Assembly: GCA_022495995.1 (NCBI GenBank)
Contig: JAFEMH010007428.1
Location: 26,244 to 90,243 of the forward strand
Length of the DNA: 64,000 bases
Source: Adenophora triphylla var. japonica
Taxonomy: Eukaryota > Streptophyta > Magnoliopsida > Asterales > Campanulaceae
Reading direction: 5' to 3'
This document shows, piece after piece, positions 1-11,366 of this stretch; the stretch's first letter is position 1; each line of letters opens with the position of its first letter. The notes under the pieces were generated by a model. The model worked only from the letters and a program-made list of their open reading frames with translations. It made no database searches and had not been told where the DNA came from. The position numbers and the translations under genes are program-made.

Positions 1-219
1 ATTGCCCAAGCAAAAGAACCAAGGTCACATCAACGATCCAAACACATTTTGAGACGTTTCCACCTCATTCGAGAAATCTGTGAAAGGGAGGACGTCAAGA
101 TATGCAAGGTACCAACGGATGACAACATTTCGGACCCTCTCACCAAGCCTTTGCCACAAGCTAAACATGATGGTCATGTTAGGTCCATGGGTATAAGATA
201 CATGAATGATTGGGCCTAG
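1..219 (+). CDS. Copia polyprotein, C-terminal end of RNase H (partial)
   Basis: The window opens inside the last 72 codons of a Ty1/Copia pol polyprotein. Frame 1 is open from the first base to a TAG at 217-219. RNase H removes the RNA strand during reverse transcription in the cytoplasmic particle. Visible hallmarks are a SKHI stretch near residue 13, an HLIRE stretch near residue 21, and the closing DPLTKPLP motif (residues 44-51) that ends almost all Copia polyproteins. A polypurine tract and an LTR follow at once, as expected for the 3' end of the element. The rest of the element lies left of the window. The reading is safe; the lineage within Copia is not determined. Confidence 0.9.
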   Translation: MAQAKEPRSHQRSKHILRRFHLIREICEREDVKICKVPTDDNISDPLTKPLPQAKHDGHVRSMGIRYMNDWA

Positions 220-233
220 TGCAAGTGGGAGAC
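220..233 (+). other. Polypurine tract of the Copia element
   Basis: A purine-rich stretch (GCAAGTGGGAGAC) lies directly between the pol stop codon and the TGT that opens the LTR. This is the plus-strand primer site typical of Copia elements. Confidence 0.8.
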
Positions 234-1072
234 TGTAGGTGTTAGTGCCCTAGGCCTATAGAGATAGACCTATTTGTAATGTCATTTTCATTTATATATG
301 AGATTATTACTTTGATTATTATATGTGTTTGCATGTTTACTTTAATATTTGTGTCCCTAGTACTTATGAAGCACTAGTATGAAGTCTAATGGATAATCAT
401 GTGATGATTATATGCATGGAGATGCACATTAGATTCATGGGTACCTGTTAGGGAACAATGTACTGGACTTGACCCATTATGAGATTTATGTCATGGTCGT
501 ATGTCATAATAAATCTCATATAGTTATATCATTGATATCCTTTGACCTGAGATTATCATCGTCTTCCACTCGATGAATATTATGTTTGATATAGTTTAAC
601 GTTGTCTTTAACCGGATAACAATAAGGGCTATTATTGGCATGATATGATTCTTGTTGGGAAGAATGATAAGTCAAGATGGAAATTTGTCCCTCGTTAAGA
701 GAGATGTTTGCTAGGCCACTCGTAAGTAAGATTGATGTAGTGCATGGCCATGCTCGAATGAATTAATGTGATTAATATCATTCGATTAATCAATTTACTT
801 AGCAACGAGAAAGCATTGAACAATATGAGTTGACGTGGACCATGACTCATGTTCAATATAACATCGTGTGACAATGGGATTGTGATATGTTCTATGTAGG
901 AAATCGAACTTTGCATTATATTATTTGGGTAGGCATGATGGCTTGCTAGAGTCCGCTCATGTCTTATGAGGATCGATGTGATCGAACTCATTGCCAACAT
1001 AATATAGTCCTATGGGGTCACACGCATCGAACAAATTATCAAAAATGAAGAATATGGAGGTTTTGTATTCAG

Positions 1073-1295
1073 GGGACGACTCGTCCCCAGGCCTGAACTA
1101 ACTATTCCCTTGGCATGGGACGAATGAATCAGAGGTAGCATCCTGAGGGACGACTCGTGCCCATGGGGACGAGTCGTGCCCACCAGGACGACTCGTAACC
1201 TGAATTCAAACCAACTCTTCCCCTTAAGGGGGAGGCCACAATCACTGGAAGGTTGCAAGGGGACGACTCGTGCCCTGGGGGACGAGTCGTGCCAT
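1073..1295. repeat. CG-centred near-palindromic motif cluster in the Copia LTR
   Basis: At least six copies of a motif close to GGGACGACTCGT[C/G]CCC, in both orientations (ACGACTCGT and ACGAGTCGT), occur within about 220 bp in U3, roughly 70-290 bp upstream of the TATA-like box. The block is far more GC-rich than its surroundings. Confidence 0.75.
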
Positions 1296-1361
1296 CGGCG
1301 CTGGACTGATTCGTAAATGACCTAATTTTAGGGTTTTCGCAAGGGGCTTTTATTTATAACG

Positions 1362-1369
1362 TATAAATA
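1362..1369 (+). promoter_or_regulatory. TATA-like box of the Copia LTR
   Basis: TATAAATA lies in the expected orientation within the LTR, downstream of the CG-motif cluster. It is the likely core promoter of the element. Confidence 0.5.
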
Positions 1370-1796
1370 CTTACCCCTGGTTGCCCTAGCCGTCATCATC
1401 ACGTTTTGGGTTTAGAGAAACACTTTAAAGGAGAGATTTTCAATTGTGAATTGAGAAATCAAACCCTTCAATTCCATATTTCTTCATCGATTGAAAGGAG
1501 TTTCAATCAAGGATCTAGCAATCCACCTAGAAGAGTTCTAGGGTTCGTTCGTCGCGTGGATACACATAGAGGATCTTCGCTCTTCAAGATCTTTAGTTCG
1601 TGATTCAACGATCGTTCATCAAGAATTCTCAAGATCGTCAATCTGGAGTTAGGTCACGTTTATCAACGACAAAAGCACACAAGGTTGGTATTTCTAAATC
1701 ATTCCTCTTAATTAATCATCTAGAACGGATTCTAGGGCTCCGGGTTTTTCGAGTTATTGCATTATTCCGCTGCGCATGGACCCTCGAAACCCAATA

Positions 1797-2113
1797 GGGC
1801 TGTATTTATAGGTTGTCTGGATGACAATCTTATCCGCGTGGACAAGATTGTAGGTGCAATCTTGTCCGCGCGGATGACTCTAGCAGCGTGCCTGATCTGT
1901 GCAGAAAAGCAGTTTTGGCATTTTGCTCTTGGTCAATATTCCCTTTTATTGGAAACTGACAAATTTCCAGCGAAGTATTTGTTCATTTTTTAATTCTTAA
2001 AAGGTCATTCCTCATTCAAATTGTCAAAATAATATCCAAAATGCCCCTAAATGACTATAAATCATTAATTTGGGCTTGACGGAACATTAACGACCCAGAT
2101 TGAGGTACTTACA
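1797..2113 (-). mobile_element. Tat/Ogre-type Gypsy 3' LTR fragment
   Basis: Read on the minus strand an LTR begins at 2113 with TGTAAGTACCTCAATCTGG, almost the same start as the LTR at 51383 (TGTAAGTACCCAAATCTGG). A purine-rich tract (GAGGGGCTAC) precedes it on that strand. A minus-strand TATA-like box lies at 1803-1810, with CG-rich inverted motifs (TCCGCGTGG / CCGCGCGGA) near 1834-1874. The fragment ends where the Copia LTR begins, so the Copia element probably inserted into this LTR and the remainder lies left of the window. Confidence 0.65.
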
Positions 2114-2344
2114 GTAGCCCCTCGACGACGGTACTTTCAGGGGAAGTGGGGTCGTCGACAAAGTGAGGATCCCAATCTGGCAAAATTTTACCTAGATGGG
2201 CGAGGAGGTGACCGAGGCAGTCGAATGGCTGGACCCTTAACGAAAGGATTCCTACGTATCCCTAGTGGGAATCAAGCCGATCGTAGTTCATGTCTTGCGG
2301 GGGAAAGGAGCGGTCAAACAAATGGACCTCCCACCACATTTTTG

Positions 2345-2747
2345 TTGTCGAAGGTAGACTCGTTTAACGAAGGCGTTGCCGAAGACTGACTCGACCTAGC
2401 GGAGGCTTTGCCGAAGACTGACTCGACTTAGTGGAAGCGTTGCCGAAGACAGATTCGACCTAGCGGAAGCGTTGCCGAAGACTGAATCAACTTAGCAGAG
2501 GCATTGCCGAAGACTGACTCGACTTAGCGAAGGCGTTGCCGAAGACAGACTCGATCTAGTGGAGGCGTTGTCGAAGACTGACTCGACTTAGCGGAGGCGT
2601 TGCTGAAGACTGACTCAACTTAGCAGAGGCGTTGCCGAAGACTGACTCGACTTAGCGGAGGCGTTGCCGAAGACAAATTCGACCTAGCGGAAGCGTTGCC
2701 GAAGACTGACTCGACTTAGCGGAGGCGTTGCCGAAGAATAGTCGACT
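2345..2747. repeat. Tandem array, 32-bp unit, about 12 copies
   Basis: The unit GAAGACTGACTCGACTTAGC plus GGAGGCGTTGCC repeats head to tail about twelve times with a few substitutions per copy. The period of 32 is not a multiple of three and the array has no long reading frame, so it is non-coding. Confidence 0.9.
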
Positions 2748-2762
2748 AACAGAGATGTCTAT

Positions 2763-2998
2763 ACCTAGATTGAGACTTAGTTCAGGAGTATGAACCTAAG
2801 TCGAGGCTCGGTTCAGGAGTATGAACCTAGATTGGGACTTAGTTCAGGAGTATGAACCTAAGTCGAGGCTTAGTTCAGGAGTATGAACCTAAGTCGAGGC
2901 TCGGTTCAGGAGTATGAACCTAAATTGGGATTTAGTTCAGGAGTATGAACCTAAGTCGAGGTTCGATTTAGGAGTATGAACCTAAATTGGGCTTTGTA
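2763..2998. repeat. Tandem array, 31-bp unit, about 7 copies
   Basis: The unit GTTCAGGAGTATGAACCTAA plus GTCGAGGCTCG repeats about seven times immediately after the 32-bp array. Units alternate between two variants, one ending near GTCGAGGCT and one near ATTGGGACT, which suggests growth by duplicating pairs. GTTCAGGAGTATGAAC is partly palindromic. Confidence 0.88.
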
Positions 2999-3120
2999 CC
3001 TGAGGGAGACTATTTGAACCAAAGCGAGGCGGGCGCCTGGACTGTCTGAAGCGGCGCCTGGAGGTCAGTAGGACCTACCCTGTTTGAGCCACTCTGAGGC
3101 GGGTGCCTGGGCACCAGCAG

Positions 3121-5189
3121 GTGCGTTCCTGATGATTTCAAAAGACTATGTAACTGCCGATTAATTGCAATTTAATTCAATAAATTGATTACGAAAATTA
3201 AAACCTTGTTTAATTTTCGGACAGTTTTGATCCATTGGGAGATTATAAATTGAAAAGAACACAACACAATTGATATACACACAACACAGATTTCCAAAAT
3301 CTCTCAACCATCAGATTTCGTTGCATATTGAAAATCTTTCCCTTGGCCTCCTGCATATTGCATTTTTGGTGATAACGTCCAAGCATTACTTCAGTTCGCC
3401 GAAGGTATTATTGTGCAACCACCGTCCGGTCAATCCGTTTCATCCTGGGAGGCAATCGTTCCATTCAATCTCAAGCACAACGTGGTGAGAGGGTGAAATT
3501 TGTCTTAAGGAGAGTGTGATTTCACACGACTCGGACTTCAACGACAAATCAATTTTCTTCTCTTTTCTTTTATATTTCTGTTTTAAATTAGTTTTTTGTA
3601 TTTTCCATTTCATTTTGTAATAGTTATTCCAACAATAACTAGAGGAGATAGAAATTTCACCCATACATTTAATCCTTATATTAATGGAAAGATAAAAATG
3701 TGGTGGTAAATTCATGTAGTTCTAACTTAGAAAATTAGATGAATTTAGCAGAAGCATTAAATTTAAAATTGCTAATGATAGTTGAAAGTAATTTGTTTCA
3801 AATGACTATCAAGTGTGAAATTGAAACTTAAGGATGTTTTTTATTAAGATAATTTACATTGTTTCAAATTTTAATACGAGCAATGAAAATTAGATTAGCT
3901 CACTCCTAATTTCCTACGAATGGATTGATGCGAGACTGTCTTCGGTTAAGATATTAAATAACCATGATAATACTTAACACTAGCATACTTGTGAAAGGGT
4001 TCTAGCAAAATTAAGAAATGGATGTAATCTATCTTCTTCAGTTGCTAATAATTGTAATTCTCAAGTTTAAAATATTTGAGTGAGTATATGGTTTGAAAAT
4101 CCATTTAAATGGATGCTAATTGTCTTTTATTTTATATGAAAGAATAAATAAATTTATACGAATCACTCAAAGTCAAGTGAATTTTGTAATGAATAGTGAC
4201 ATGTTGTGGTTTGCTAACTTGTTAAAGTCACTTAACATATACTTTTACAAATCTTTACACATGTGATGAAGTAAGTTACTAAGCCATTTCATTTTTCAGC
4301 TTTGTATGTATGAATTTTGAAAGATTGATCTATTGCAAAATATTTGCCTATGCAATAATTTTACATGTATTCATTCAGTTGAAATTAATTGAGATAAATT
4401 AATCAACTCATGTCATTCTTGAGTAGTAAGTTTGAAATAAAGGATGAGGAAATTTGATGAGATTCTTGGCTTCAAACTGATCATATGAGGAGGTAAATTT
4501 TCTCATTTTAATTATACTCAAGGTATTATTTGAGAAAATTAGAATCGTTAAAGTTAAATAGTTCTTTTATTAACTTTCTATAAGAATTTGACATTATCAG
4601 ATATTTGTATTTTATTGTATCTTTGAGATTTTGTTGTTTTAGAGAAAATTTTCTAATTTTACTAAAATATGTAGATACACTAATGAAACAAGTAGAGTTC
4701 ATGAAAGAACTCTTATTTAATTATTTTAAATACTTGTAGGAAATTATTTTCCTTGTGCCACATATTGAGTTAATCTCAAAACTGAAAATTTTAATGGTTC
4801 TAGATAGTAATCATTATGAATAGATTTTTTTTAGTTACCTTAGACGATATGTCAAACAATTTATTGGAAAAATGGCTTATGTCATTGAGTTGTTTATTAT
4901 ATGTACTTATTAGCATAATAAAGTCTAATTGACTAATTGACATAATGTCTGTACTTAGCCATGTTCAATTAAATCTATTATGGGTGACCTTTTGATATTT
5001 TATCTAAATTTATAAGTACTAAAATAATAAGGCAATTTATGAGGCACATCCAAGTTAGATAGAAATCTATAAGTGATCTTGTGTCTATATGTGTTTATGA
5101 AGGTGATAGTTGTTGATTATGATGGTACTAAAAATAACACTACTAGTCTTGTAATTAAAGAACTTGAATTAGTTTTTGTTCATATAAAT
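3121..5189. other. AT-rich stretch without genes
   Basis: About 2 kb of AT-rich sequence with only short reading frames and no recognisable domain. The part 3128-3720, with a TATA-like TATAAATT near 3246 followed by CA-rich transcript-leader-like sequence, resembles the R-U5 part of some LTRs. It does not match the other LTRs in this window. I cannot assign it. Confidence 0.4.
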
Positions 5190-5778
5190 TCAGGTTGGGA
5201 ATGGGACTGAACCTTGTCTCATACGCATAGCAACCCAATCTTTTTTAGTGGAGATCCCACGAATAAGATTCAATGTGGTAATATCAAGTTGTGGGTGAAT
5301 CAGAGTACCTAAAACAGATTGACCTGTTACATGTTTGAGCTTGTCCCCTTAATAATCTGAAAGGTGCTCATTAGTGCAAGTATAGCAAAAGTTTAGAACT
5401 TTGAATGGGATCAAGTTTTTTAGACAAGATGGTAGCAGTACATCTTCAGAGGTGCCCAACTAAGTGGGTGTTATTGTTGGCCGCAATTAGAGGAAATTGG
5501 GTTATTCCGTGAAATCACTCATGATAGAGGATCGGGGTGTATGACCTATATGTATCAAGTGTGCGATAGCGGAACTATCATAGCCTTTGTCATGTTGTTA
5601 CCAACAAAGGTCCCTACATCCAAAGGCATCATATTTAAGACACCCATTTATCTAATCATGTGGGGGTTTGGGTTGTCTAACTTAGGTAGTGGTTCAAGGC
5701 GGAAGGTACCATTACTAAAAAGCATGACATGGATGATCTCACATCTTGTCACTATGAACTTATGAACTTGTGGGGGAT
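5190..5778 (+). mobile_element. 3' internal end of an unclassified LTR element
   Basis: Non-coding sequence ends in the polypurine tract TGTGGGGGATT at about 5770-5779, right where an LTR-like TGTTAGAAATTTGG begins. No pol domain is visible, so this is a LARD-like derivative or a 3' untranslated region of a Copia-type element. The short reading frames at 5541-5959 have no recognisable domain. Confidence 0.5.
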
Positions 5779-6346
5779 TGTTAGAAATTTGGCTCTAAGG
5801 GTAACTTTGAGTAAGTTCCATTGGTGGGTCTCATTAAGTTTAACCAAAGTCAATACTTATATACATTGTTTAATATACCATGAATCAACTTGGTGTTTTG
5901 GTGAAAGCAAAATTATTAATGAAGTCCATAGTTATAAAACCTCAAACATTGACATTTAAGTCTCTTTAATGTCAATGATGAAATGGATTTGGTTGCCATC
6001 TCATATGGGTAAAAGAATACAACTATCAATTTTGTTGGTCATATAAAAGACTTTTTGGTGTTCCATCTCGTGTGAGAATTGAAAAGAAATTTGAAGTGTC
6101 TTAAATTGATAGGCACTTCATGAGCCCTTGTTCAAGTATCATGTTAGGTCGCTTGAACCACAATACCACATACGCACTTGCTCGCTCACTCGCCTTCGAG
6201 GCAACCTTTTATTTTTAGTCAAAGTTTATTTAACATTTACCATTTCGCTAGCAAAAAATTGATCTGGAGACTTGTCTTGAATGGGACTAGTAGTCTCGCA
6301 CAAGACATCGTCCCAACAAAATGAGAATTTTGATCTGGGGACTTAT
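5779..6346 (+). mobile_element. 3' LTR of the outer element, left part
   Basis: The LTR opens at TGTTAGAAATT after the polypurine tract and runs up to the CTTAT duplication at 6342-6346, where the three-LTR composite inserted. The remainder resumes at 31996. Confidence 0.6.
6342..6346. repeat. Left target-site duplication CTTAT of the composite
   Basis: CTTAT abuts the TGTTGG end of LTR1. The same five bases directly follow the CAACA end of LTR3 at 31996-32000. Confidence 0.9.
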
Positions 6347-7224
6347 TGTTGGACTTTTATGTTAAGGCTTCTTAAGGAAATAACAAAAGAGATGAGAAAG
6401 ATAACGGAAATATAACGGAAATTGAAAAGCAAACCACAAATAGTCGAGTCTTGTGTTTAACACAATTTTCGTAAGAAGTATTTGCCCCGCACAGGTGCTT
6501 ACGGTTGAATGGCAAACTCCTCGTGAGATAAAACGACTTCTAGTTATCTATAGGAGCACTCCAAATAAATAACTCTAGCGAACAATTGGCTATTTGGAAC
6601 TTTGGACTTTAAGGAATTATATGCAACAATATGAAGATGATTAGGCAATGTTAATCTATCTCAAAGAGGGTAGGAAATGCTCAATTTACTGTGTGTATCT
6701 ATTGAAATTCGGAGGGGAAGTATATAAAGAGAGTTAAGGGATTTGTGCCTTTTCCCACGAAAAGACACAACTTTTCTGTTTGAATTGGTGACTGTTCAGG
6801 ATCTGCTCGGCCGAGTCAAGGGACTCGCTCAACTGAGAGCCAAGCTACACGGCCGAGTCAAGTGACTCGCACGGCCGTGTTAATCACACTGCTCGGCCGA
6901 GTCAAGGACTCTGCTCGGCCGTGCAAGATTGTCCAGAGACTTGGTCAATTTCCTATGCTCTGCTCGGCCGAGTCAAGGACTCTGCTCGGCCGTGCACCTC
7001 AAACCACTTCAAAAAACCCTTTAAACAACTCTCGTTAAGTTACAAACCTTTGTCATTAATTTCTCATTCACCCGGAAATGGTTTTGAGACAATAAATGAG
7101 TTTCATGATCCACACTAAATGTAGAATACATTTTGTAACTTGCTTCGTTAACTATTTAACTAATTCCGTTAGGAAGTTAGGTCAACGTTAAGTCAAACTT
7201 AACTTTCGTTACCCATTTCCAACA
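6347..7224 (-). mobile_element. LTR1 of the composite
   Basis: Runs from TGTTGGACTTTTATG to CCCATTTCCAACA as read on the plus strand, with matching TGTTGG/CCAACA ends. The minus-strand polypurine tract (CATGTGGGAGAT) abuts the right end. It includes a cluster of CTCGGCCGAG motifs and a TATA-like stretch near 6721. Confidence 0.92.
6794..6993. repeat. CTCGGCCGAG motif cluster in LTR1
   Basis: Several copies of CTCGGCCGAGTCAAG and GCTCGGCCGTG occur within 200 bp; the core CTCGGCCGAG is a perfect palindrome. The same cluster recurs in LTR2 (11820-12020) and LTR3 (31570-31770). Confidence 0.85.
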
Positions 7225-8500
7225 ATCTCCCACATGAATGACAATTAATGCATGTATGCAATTTCGTCCAAAAGTTCCGGCGAACCATTATTACATCGGG
7301 ATAGATAGCTTGTGGCTTTGAATCTTCCCTAGTAAAATATTATCGGATATACTAGCCATTTGGTAGCGAGTCGCTTTGAACCAGTGACTGTATAATGTAT
7401 ACCAAGACAACAATACTCACATAATAATAGCTCTAACAGTTATTGTTCTCACGTTTTGTCCATTTCGACCCTAGACCGTATCTCATTTCATAAGTGTTCA
7501 CATTAGAAGCGGTCAAGTTACTTCTCACTTATATAGGTGATTCATACTATAAGGAGTATCCTGCACTACTCCACCCATAGGTATAGGAATCATTAAAAGT
7601 TTTCTCAACTTATCCTCACCATTGCTGCAGGTGCTTATACTTGGATGTTCTGGGAATGAGTATTCAACATCTCCAGGTCATTCAACCGAGTTGTTGTTTC
7701 CAAGTGATTCTACTAGAACTTATAGGTTGGTTGTCTCATTGAACCAAGGGCATGAGATCTCCAATTCTCAATGTTGAGTGTCCACTATGAGTTCTTTTTA
7801 TTGTGGGTTTTAAGCCCATTCCCCTTAACCAACAATTTGATCTCCTATTCATACCCTTTGGCATACAGATCCGATTTTTGACTTCACATGGCCATTTGTG
7901 ACAGTCTCATTTGAGATCAATTGTCTTATGGTAATATGTCAATGACCATTGTGTCTTGACTTACCACGATGTTCTACACCTTTTCCTATTTCTCATTGTC
8001 GTCAAAATGCCTTAGGTCATGTAGACACAGACTTATTCCACAAAGGAATATCTTCCAAGACCATTCAACTTTTATCTTTATCTAATGCTATTGACTCAGA
8101 TTCCTTATTGAATCGAGTTGTTCAAGTTGTCTTGGAAGTTTGACACCGCTGCTCCATTTATTGTGAACACATTTTTCACCTTGGAGTTTATTTGTGTCTG
8201 TTATCCAATCAGTATATCATTTTCATACTATTGAATATCTTATTTATTGTAATCTGTAATCACAAGAATATCTTTAAGTACTCCAAGTACTTTGACTATC
8301 CTTAGTGATTTATTACAATTTTTAATTAGACTTTTAGTCTCTCTAGAATGGTCAATCTTTTCGAGTGATCAAATTCTTCTATCGGTCAGTTTCTTCGAGT
8401 GGTTATTATCTCTGTACCGATCCGACTTCCCAAGTATTCAGTATCTCTAAGTGATTTGACCTCCTTAGAGTCTACCTTTCAGGAATCTACCTTATAGAGA
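7225..8500 (-). mobile_element. Composite internal copy A, 3' non-coding part
   Basis: AT-rich sequence between the polypurine tract (about 7225-7238, minus strand) and the RT remnant. Only short reading frames are present and no domain is recognisable. The matching stretch in copy B is 12245-13520. Confidence 0.75.
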
Positions 8501-8716
8501 TTACCTCTCAAGATTCTTCTTGAACTTTCGAAGTACTTTTTCAAGATAATGGGATTGTGATAGGACTATTCCTTCTGATGTTCTAGAAATCTTTATTTCT
8601 AATATGACATCGGCTAATCCCATATCTTTCATGGCAAAGTTCTTCTTTAACATGTCTTTGATATTCATGATCAATTCATGACTACCATTATTAGCATGTT
8701 GTCTACATAAAGACAA
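8501..8716 (-). pseudogene. Copia reverse transcriptase remnant, copy A
   Basis: This 71-codon frame carries the segment that follows the YVDD loop in Copia reverse transcriptases: MKDMGLADVILEIKISRT (residues about 30-47), then LSQSHYLEKVLRKF. The catalytic fingers and palm with the Asp pair are missing on both sides. It is therefore a relic of an ancestral pol, not a working enzyme. The same relic in copy B is at 13521-13736 with two or three substitutions. Confidence 0.75.
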
Positions 8717-10582
8717 ACAATAACGAATGATTCAGATGTTCCTATTAATGTAGACACATTTGTCACATTCGATAACATAGTTCCCACTTTAGGACGGTTG
8801 TTTTTCACATCCATTTGGTGTATCTCAAGGTTATGCACTGTTGCAATAGCTATGAGAGATCTTATAGATGTGATCCTTGAGCGTTTTAGAATCTATCTCT
8901 TCAGATTCTATGCCTGTAGAGACTACCTTTCAAGATTCTTTTATCAAGAAAAGTCCGTCTCAATAGAGTTTATTTCATAAGATTAATTTTTCTTATAGAA
9001 TTGTATCCTTTGAAATTTTCACTCTTTAGACTAGACCTCTTGAAAATTCTTCCTATTGATTTCAAGAGTCTAACATTTAAAGGTTTCATCCTTGACACAT
9101 CTAGTTTTTTGCAACCCAATGGTTCGCATAAGGAAGATCAACCATCTTCCTAATAGAGTAGGATGAACTATTAACTGTTAACAGTAATAGTAGTAACTTT
9201 TGTTTTTCAACTGTATCTTGGTTCTTCTTCTTATTAAGAAAACCACTTACAGTTTTCTATAAATTTTCTTATTAAAATTTATGCATTTCCTATCATTTCA
9301 AGGAAGTATATTTTTAAAGAATATAACGTGTCTTGCTTAAGTATTACTACTTTAGCCGAATACCCCCACATTTTAGGTATTTATAAAACAGCTTACGAAT
9401 ACTTCAAATTCGTTAGGAGTTTTTATCAAATTCATCATTTAAATATTTTCTTTCTAAGGACCCATTTGTAACCCAATGGTTAGCATTATGGAGGAAGATC
9501 TATTAATTTTCCAAATATATGATGAGACATCCTTTCAACTGTTAACAGTTTTAACAGTTTCCGCTAATACTAAAAGTTCACTTATATATAGAATTTATGT
9601 ATTTAGCTTGTACCCCCACATTTGAAGTGTACCCCCATATTTCAAATATTTTATGAATATCTTAATTCATATTTAATATTTTCCTTTATGTGGGGTCATT
9701 CAATTGTAATAACTAGCATATGCTCCATGTTATCTACAATGTCTTAAGTCACTTGCGTGATTAAGATTTTCCTTTTATTTTGTCAAGGTACTTCATTTCC
9801 TTGAGATGAACTGATGACATAGTCATAACTATGTTCAAGTGAGATTGTTTTAACCCTTTCCCTTTTAAGGAAACTTGGTTTCGAAGAATATAGCAACTTC
9901 ACTTCAATAATTGTTCCCTTTGTCATATCGGGAATTTTAAATTTGTTCTTCACAAATCTATATGCATTACTAATTGTTTGCATATCCAATGGAAACGTAA
10001 TCCATGGTTTTGGGTCTTATCTTAACCTCTTTAGGTTTAGATATTTCTACCTATACTAGGTATCCCCACATTTTGTCAAGTAAGACGGAACTTATCAATA
10101 AGGAGTTCAACCTCTCCTTACAAGTTCTATTCTTCCTTTGGGTGTGTAAGTAGCATTCGTTTGATAAATAAGTGTTAGCGTCCCAATAATTATTTTTCAA
10201 ACAATACTACATACTCTCCACAATTAAGATGAATCACTAACTCATTCTTTATTACTTAAACCTCTTAAGGTTTCATCTTTACTATTTCAAAAGATGTACT
10301 TTGCATTATCGAGTGCAAATATCAATAGAAGTAATGAAGAACTGATTTCCACAGAAGAAATCACATTTGGTTTGCGAATCAAACTTCATCTTAGGTAGTA
10401 ATTTTAAATTCACTAGTCGACGGAATGAATTTAAATTTACAAGACCTAAATGAACAAGTCATAACACAAGCCAAGTCGGAAATAAAAACTGATATTTTAT
10501 TCTTCGCTCTTAGGCGAATTACATTCAGATCAAGGTACCCTTTTCTAATATAATACAATGACCACATTTGGTCAATTCAATC
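8717..10582 (-). mobile_element. Composite internal copy A, middle non-coding part
   Basis: AT-rich sequence with no recognisable domain. It includes an imperfect internal repeat: two stretches near 9110-9200 and 9470-9560 share CCCAATGGTT, GGAAGATC and ACTGTTAACAGT. The pieces look like heavily decayed pol. Confidence 0.6.
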
Positions 10583-11326
10583 TTATGCCCCTAGGCTAAG
10601 TTGATCAAAGTCCAATGGAACATATCGATCTTCAGTCACATTGGCTTGAAGAGGGTTTCCATCTTGGTTGTTGATTCTAGGATGTCGACATTCCCTAGCC
10701 ATATGCCCGGGTTTGCCACAATTAAAACAACTACCTTTGAACTTCTTGGCGGTTGTAGTTCCCCTTTTTACTTTCCCGGTGTTCTTCCTCTTGTTTCCGG
10801 TACTTGTTTTCGCCAAGTTTACTTGCCGTCTTTTTGTCACTATACACATAGAATAGTGCATCTCGAGAAATTCCCAAAGTTCTCTTGCGGTCTTTATGCC
10901 ACAACACACATAGTATTGTGCATCATCCAAGCCATTAAGAATAAACTTGCGACACAAGAAATCGCTGTGATTCCATGTATCCAAGTCATTCTTTGCTTGG
11001 GGTTCATCCCCTTCGAATATCAATGGTGGATATTCCCAAAGAAATCGCACCAATTTTAAGGTTGTCAAATAGACCAACAATTTCTGTTGCCACCTCTTAA
11101 AGTCCATCCCGGTAAGAATACCTGGTCTTTCCGCATGCACGAACGCATGAGACGGAGGAGGAGCATTATGAGGTGCGACACTTGAGGTTGTACCTGAGCC
11201 AGGGGAAGGAAGTTTCTCACCTTGAACCGAGTGAGAAGAAGGAGGTGCAATATTCTTGAGCGTTGCATCGCCTTGAGGAGGAGGAGTAAGCCCGGATGAT
11301 TCGGAGGTGTCTTTCTCACTTGCCAT
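10583..11326 (-). CDS. gag: Gag-like protein of the composite, copy A
   Basis: An open frame of 247 codons starts about 40 bp inside LTR2 in the element's direction. Gag forms the cytoplasmic particle and binds element RNA. The N-terminal 60 residues are Pro/Ser-rich. Residues 75-160 resemble the UBN2/gag fold of Copia elements (FKRWQQKLLVYLTTLKLVRF at 76-95). A CCHC zinc knuckle lies at 200-213 (CFNCGKPGHMAREC), preceded by a basic stretch. Compared with full Copia gag, the part between the fold and the knuckle is short, so an internal deletion is likely. No protease or integrase follows. The same-length frame in copy B (30334-31077) differs at only a handful of residues, so gag stayed open while pol was lost. 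Confidence 0.85.
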   Translation of the reverse strand: MASEKDTSESSGLTPPPQGDATLKNIAPPSSHSVQGEKLPSPGSGTTSSVAPHNAPPPSHAFVHAERPGILTGMDFKRWQQKLLVYLTTLKLVRFLWEYPPLIFEGDEPQAKNDLDTWNHSDFLCRKFILNGLDDAQYYVCCGIKTARELWEFLEMHYSMCIVTKRRQVNLAKTSTGNKRKNTGKVKRGTTTAKKFKGSCFNCGKPGHMARECRHPRINNQDGNPLQANVTEDRYVPLDFDQLSLGA

Positions 11327-11366
11327 TGTAGAAATGCCTTAAGAAACGTCAAATACTTCTTACGAT

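Larger units (their letters stand above)
234..1796 (+). mobile_element. 3' LTR of the Copia element
   Basis: The LTR starts at TGTAGGTG just after the polypurine tract. A TATA-like box lies at 1362-1369. The right end is placed near 1796, where sequence typical of a Copia U5 end (the CCGCTGCGC stretch near 1768) stops and an unrelated LTR fragment begins. The expected terminal CA is not clear, so the right boundary is uncertain by a few bases. The 5' LTR and the target-site duplication are outside the window. Confidence 0.7.
2114..3120 (-). mobile_element. 3' untranslated internal region of the Tat/Ogre-type element
   Basis: This GC-richer stretch lies upstream (on the minus strand) of the 3' LTR at 2113. 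It holds a polypurine tract and two tandem-repeat arrays but no open reading frame of note. Tat-lineage elements are known to carry tandem repeats between pol and the 3' LTR. The upper boundary is set by the drop to AT-rich sequence near 3120 and is approximate. Confidence 0.5.

Noticed and set aside
2345..2998. CRISPR-like repeat array
   Set aside because: Units are directly adjacent without unique spacers, and the surroundings are plant retrotransposons; this is a minisatellite.
3128..3720. 5' LTR partner of the LTR starting at 5779
   Set aside because: TATA context and downstream sequence do not match the right part at 31996-32943.
7949..8143. 64-codon plus-strand frame repeated at 12969
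   Set aside because: No domain, and both copies lie in decayed non-coding internal sequence of the composite.
10601..11059. 152-codon plus-strand frame opposite gag (also 30352-30810)
   Set aside because: It is antisense to gag; its conservation in both copies follows from the near-identity of the copies.
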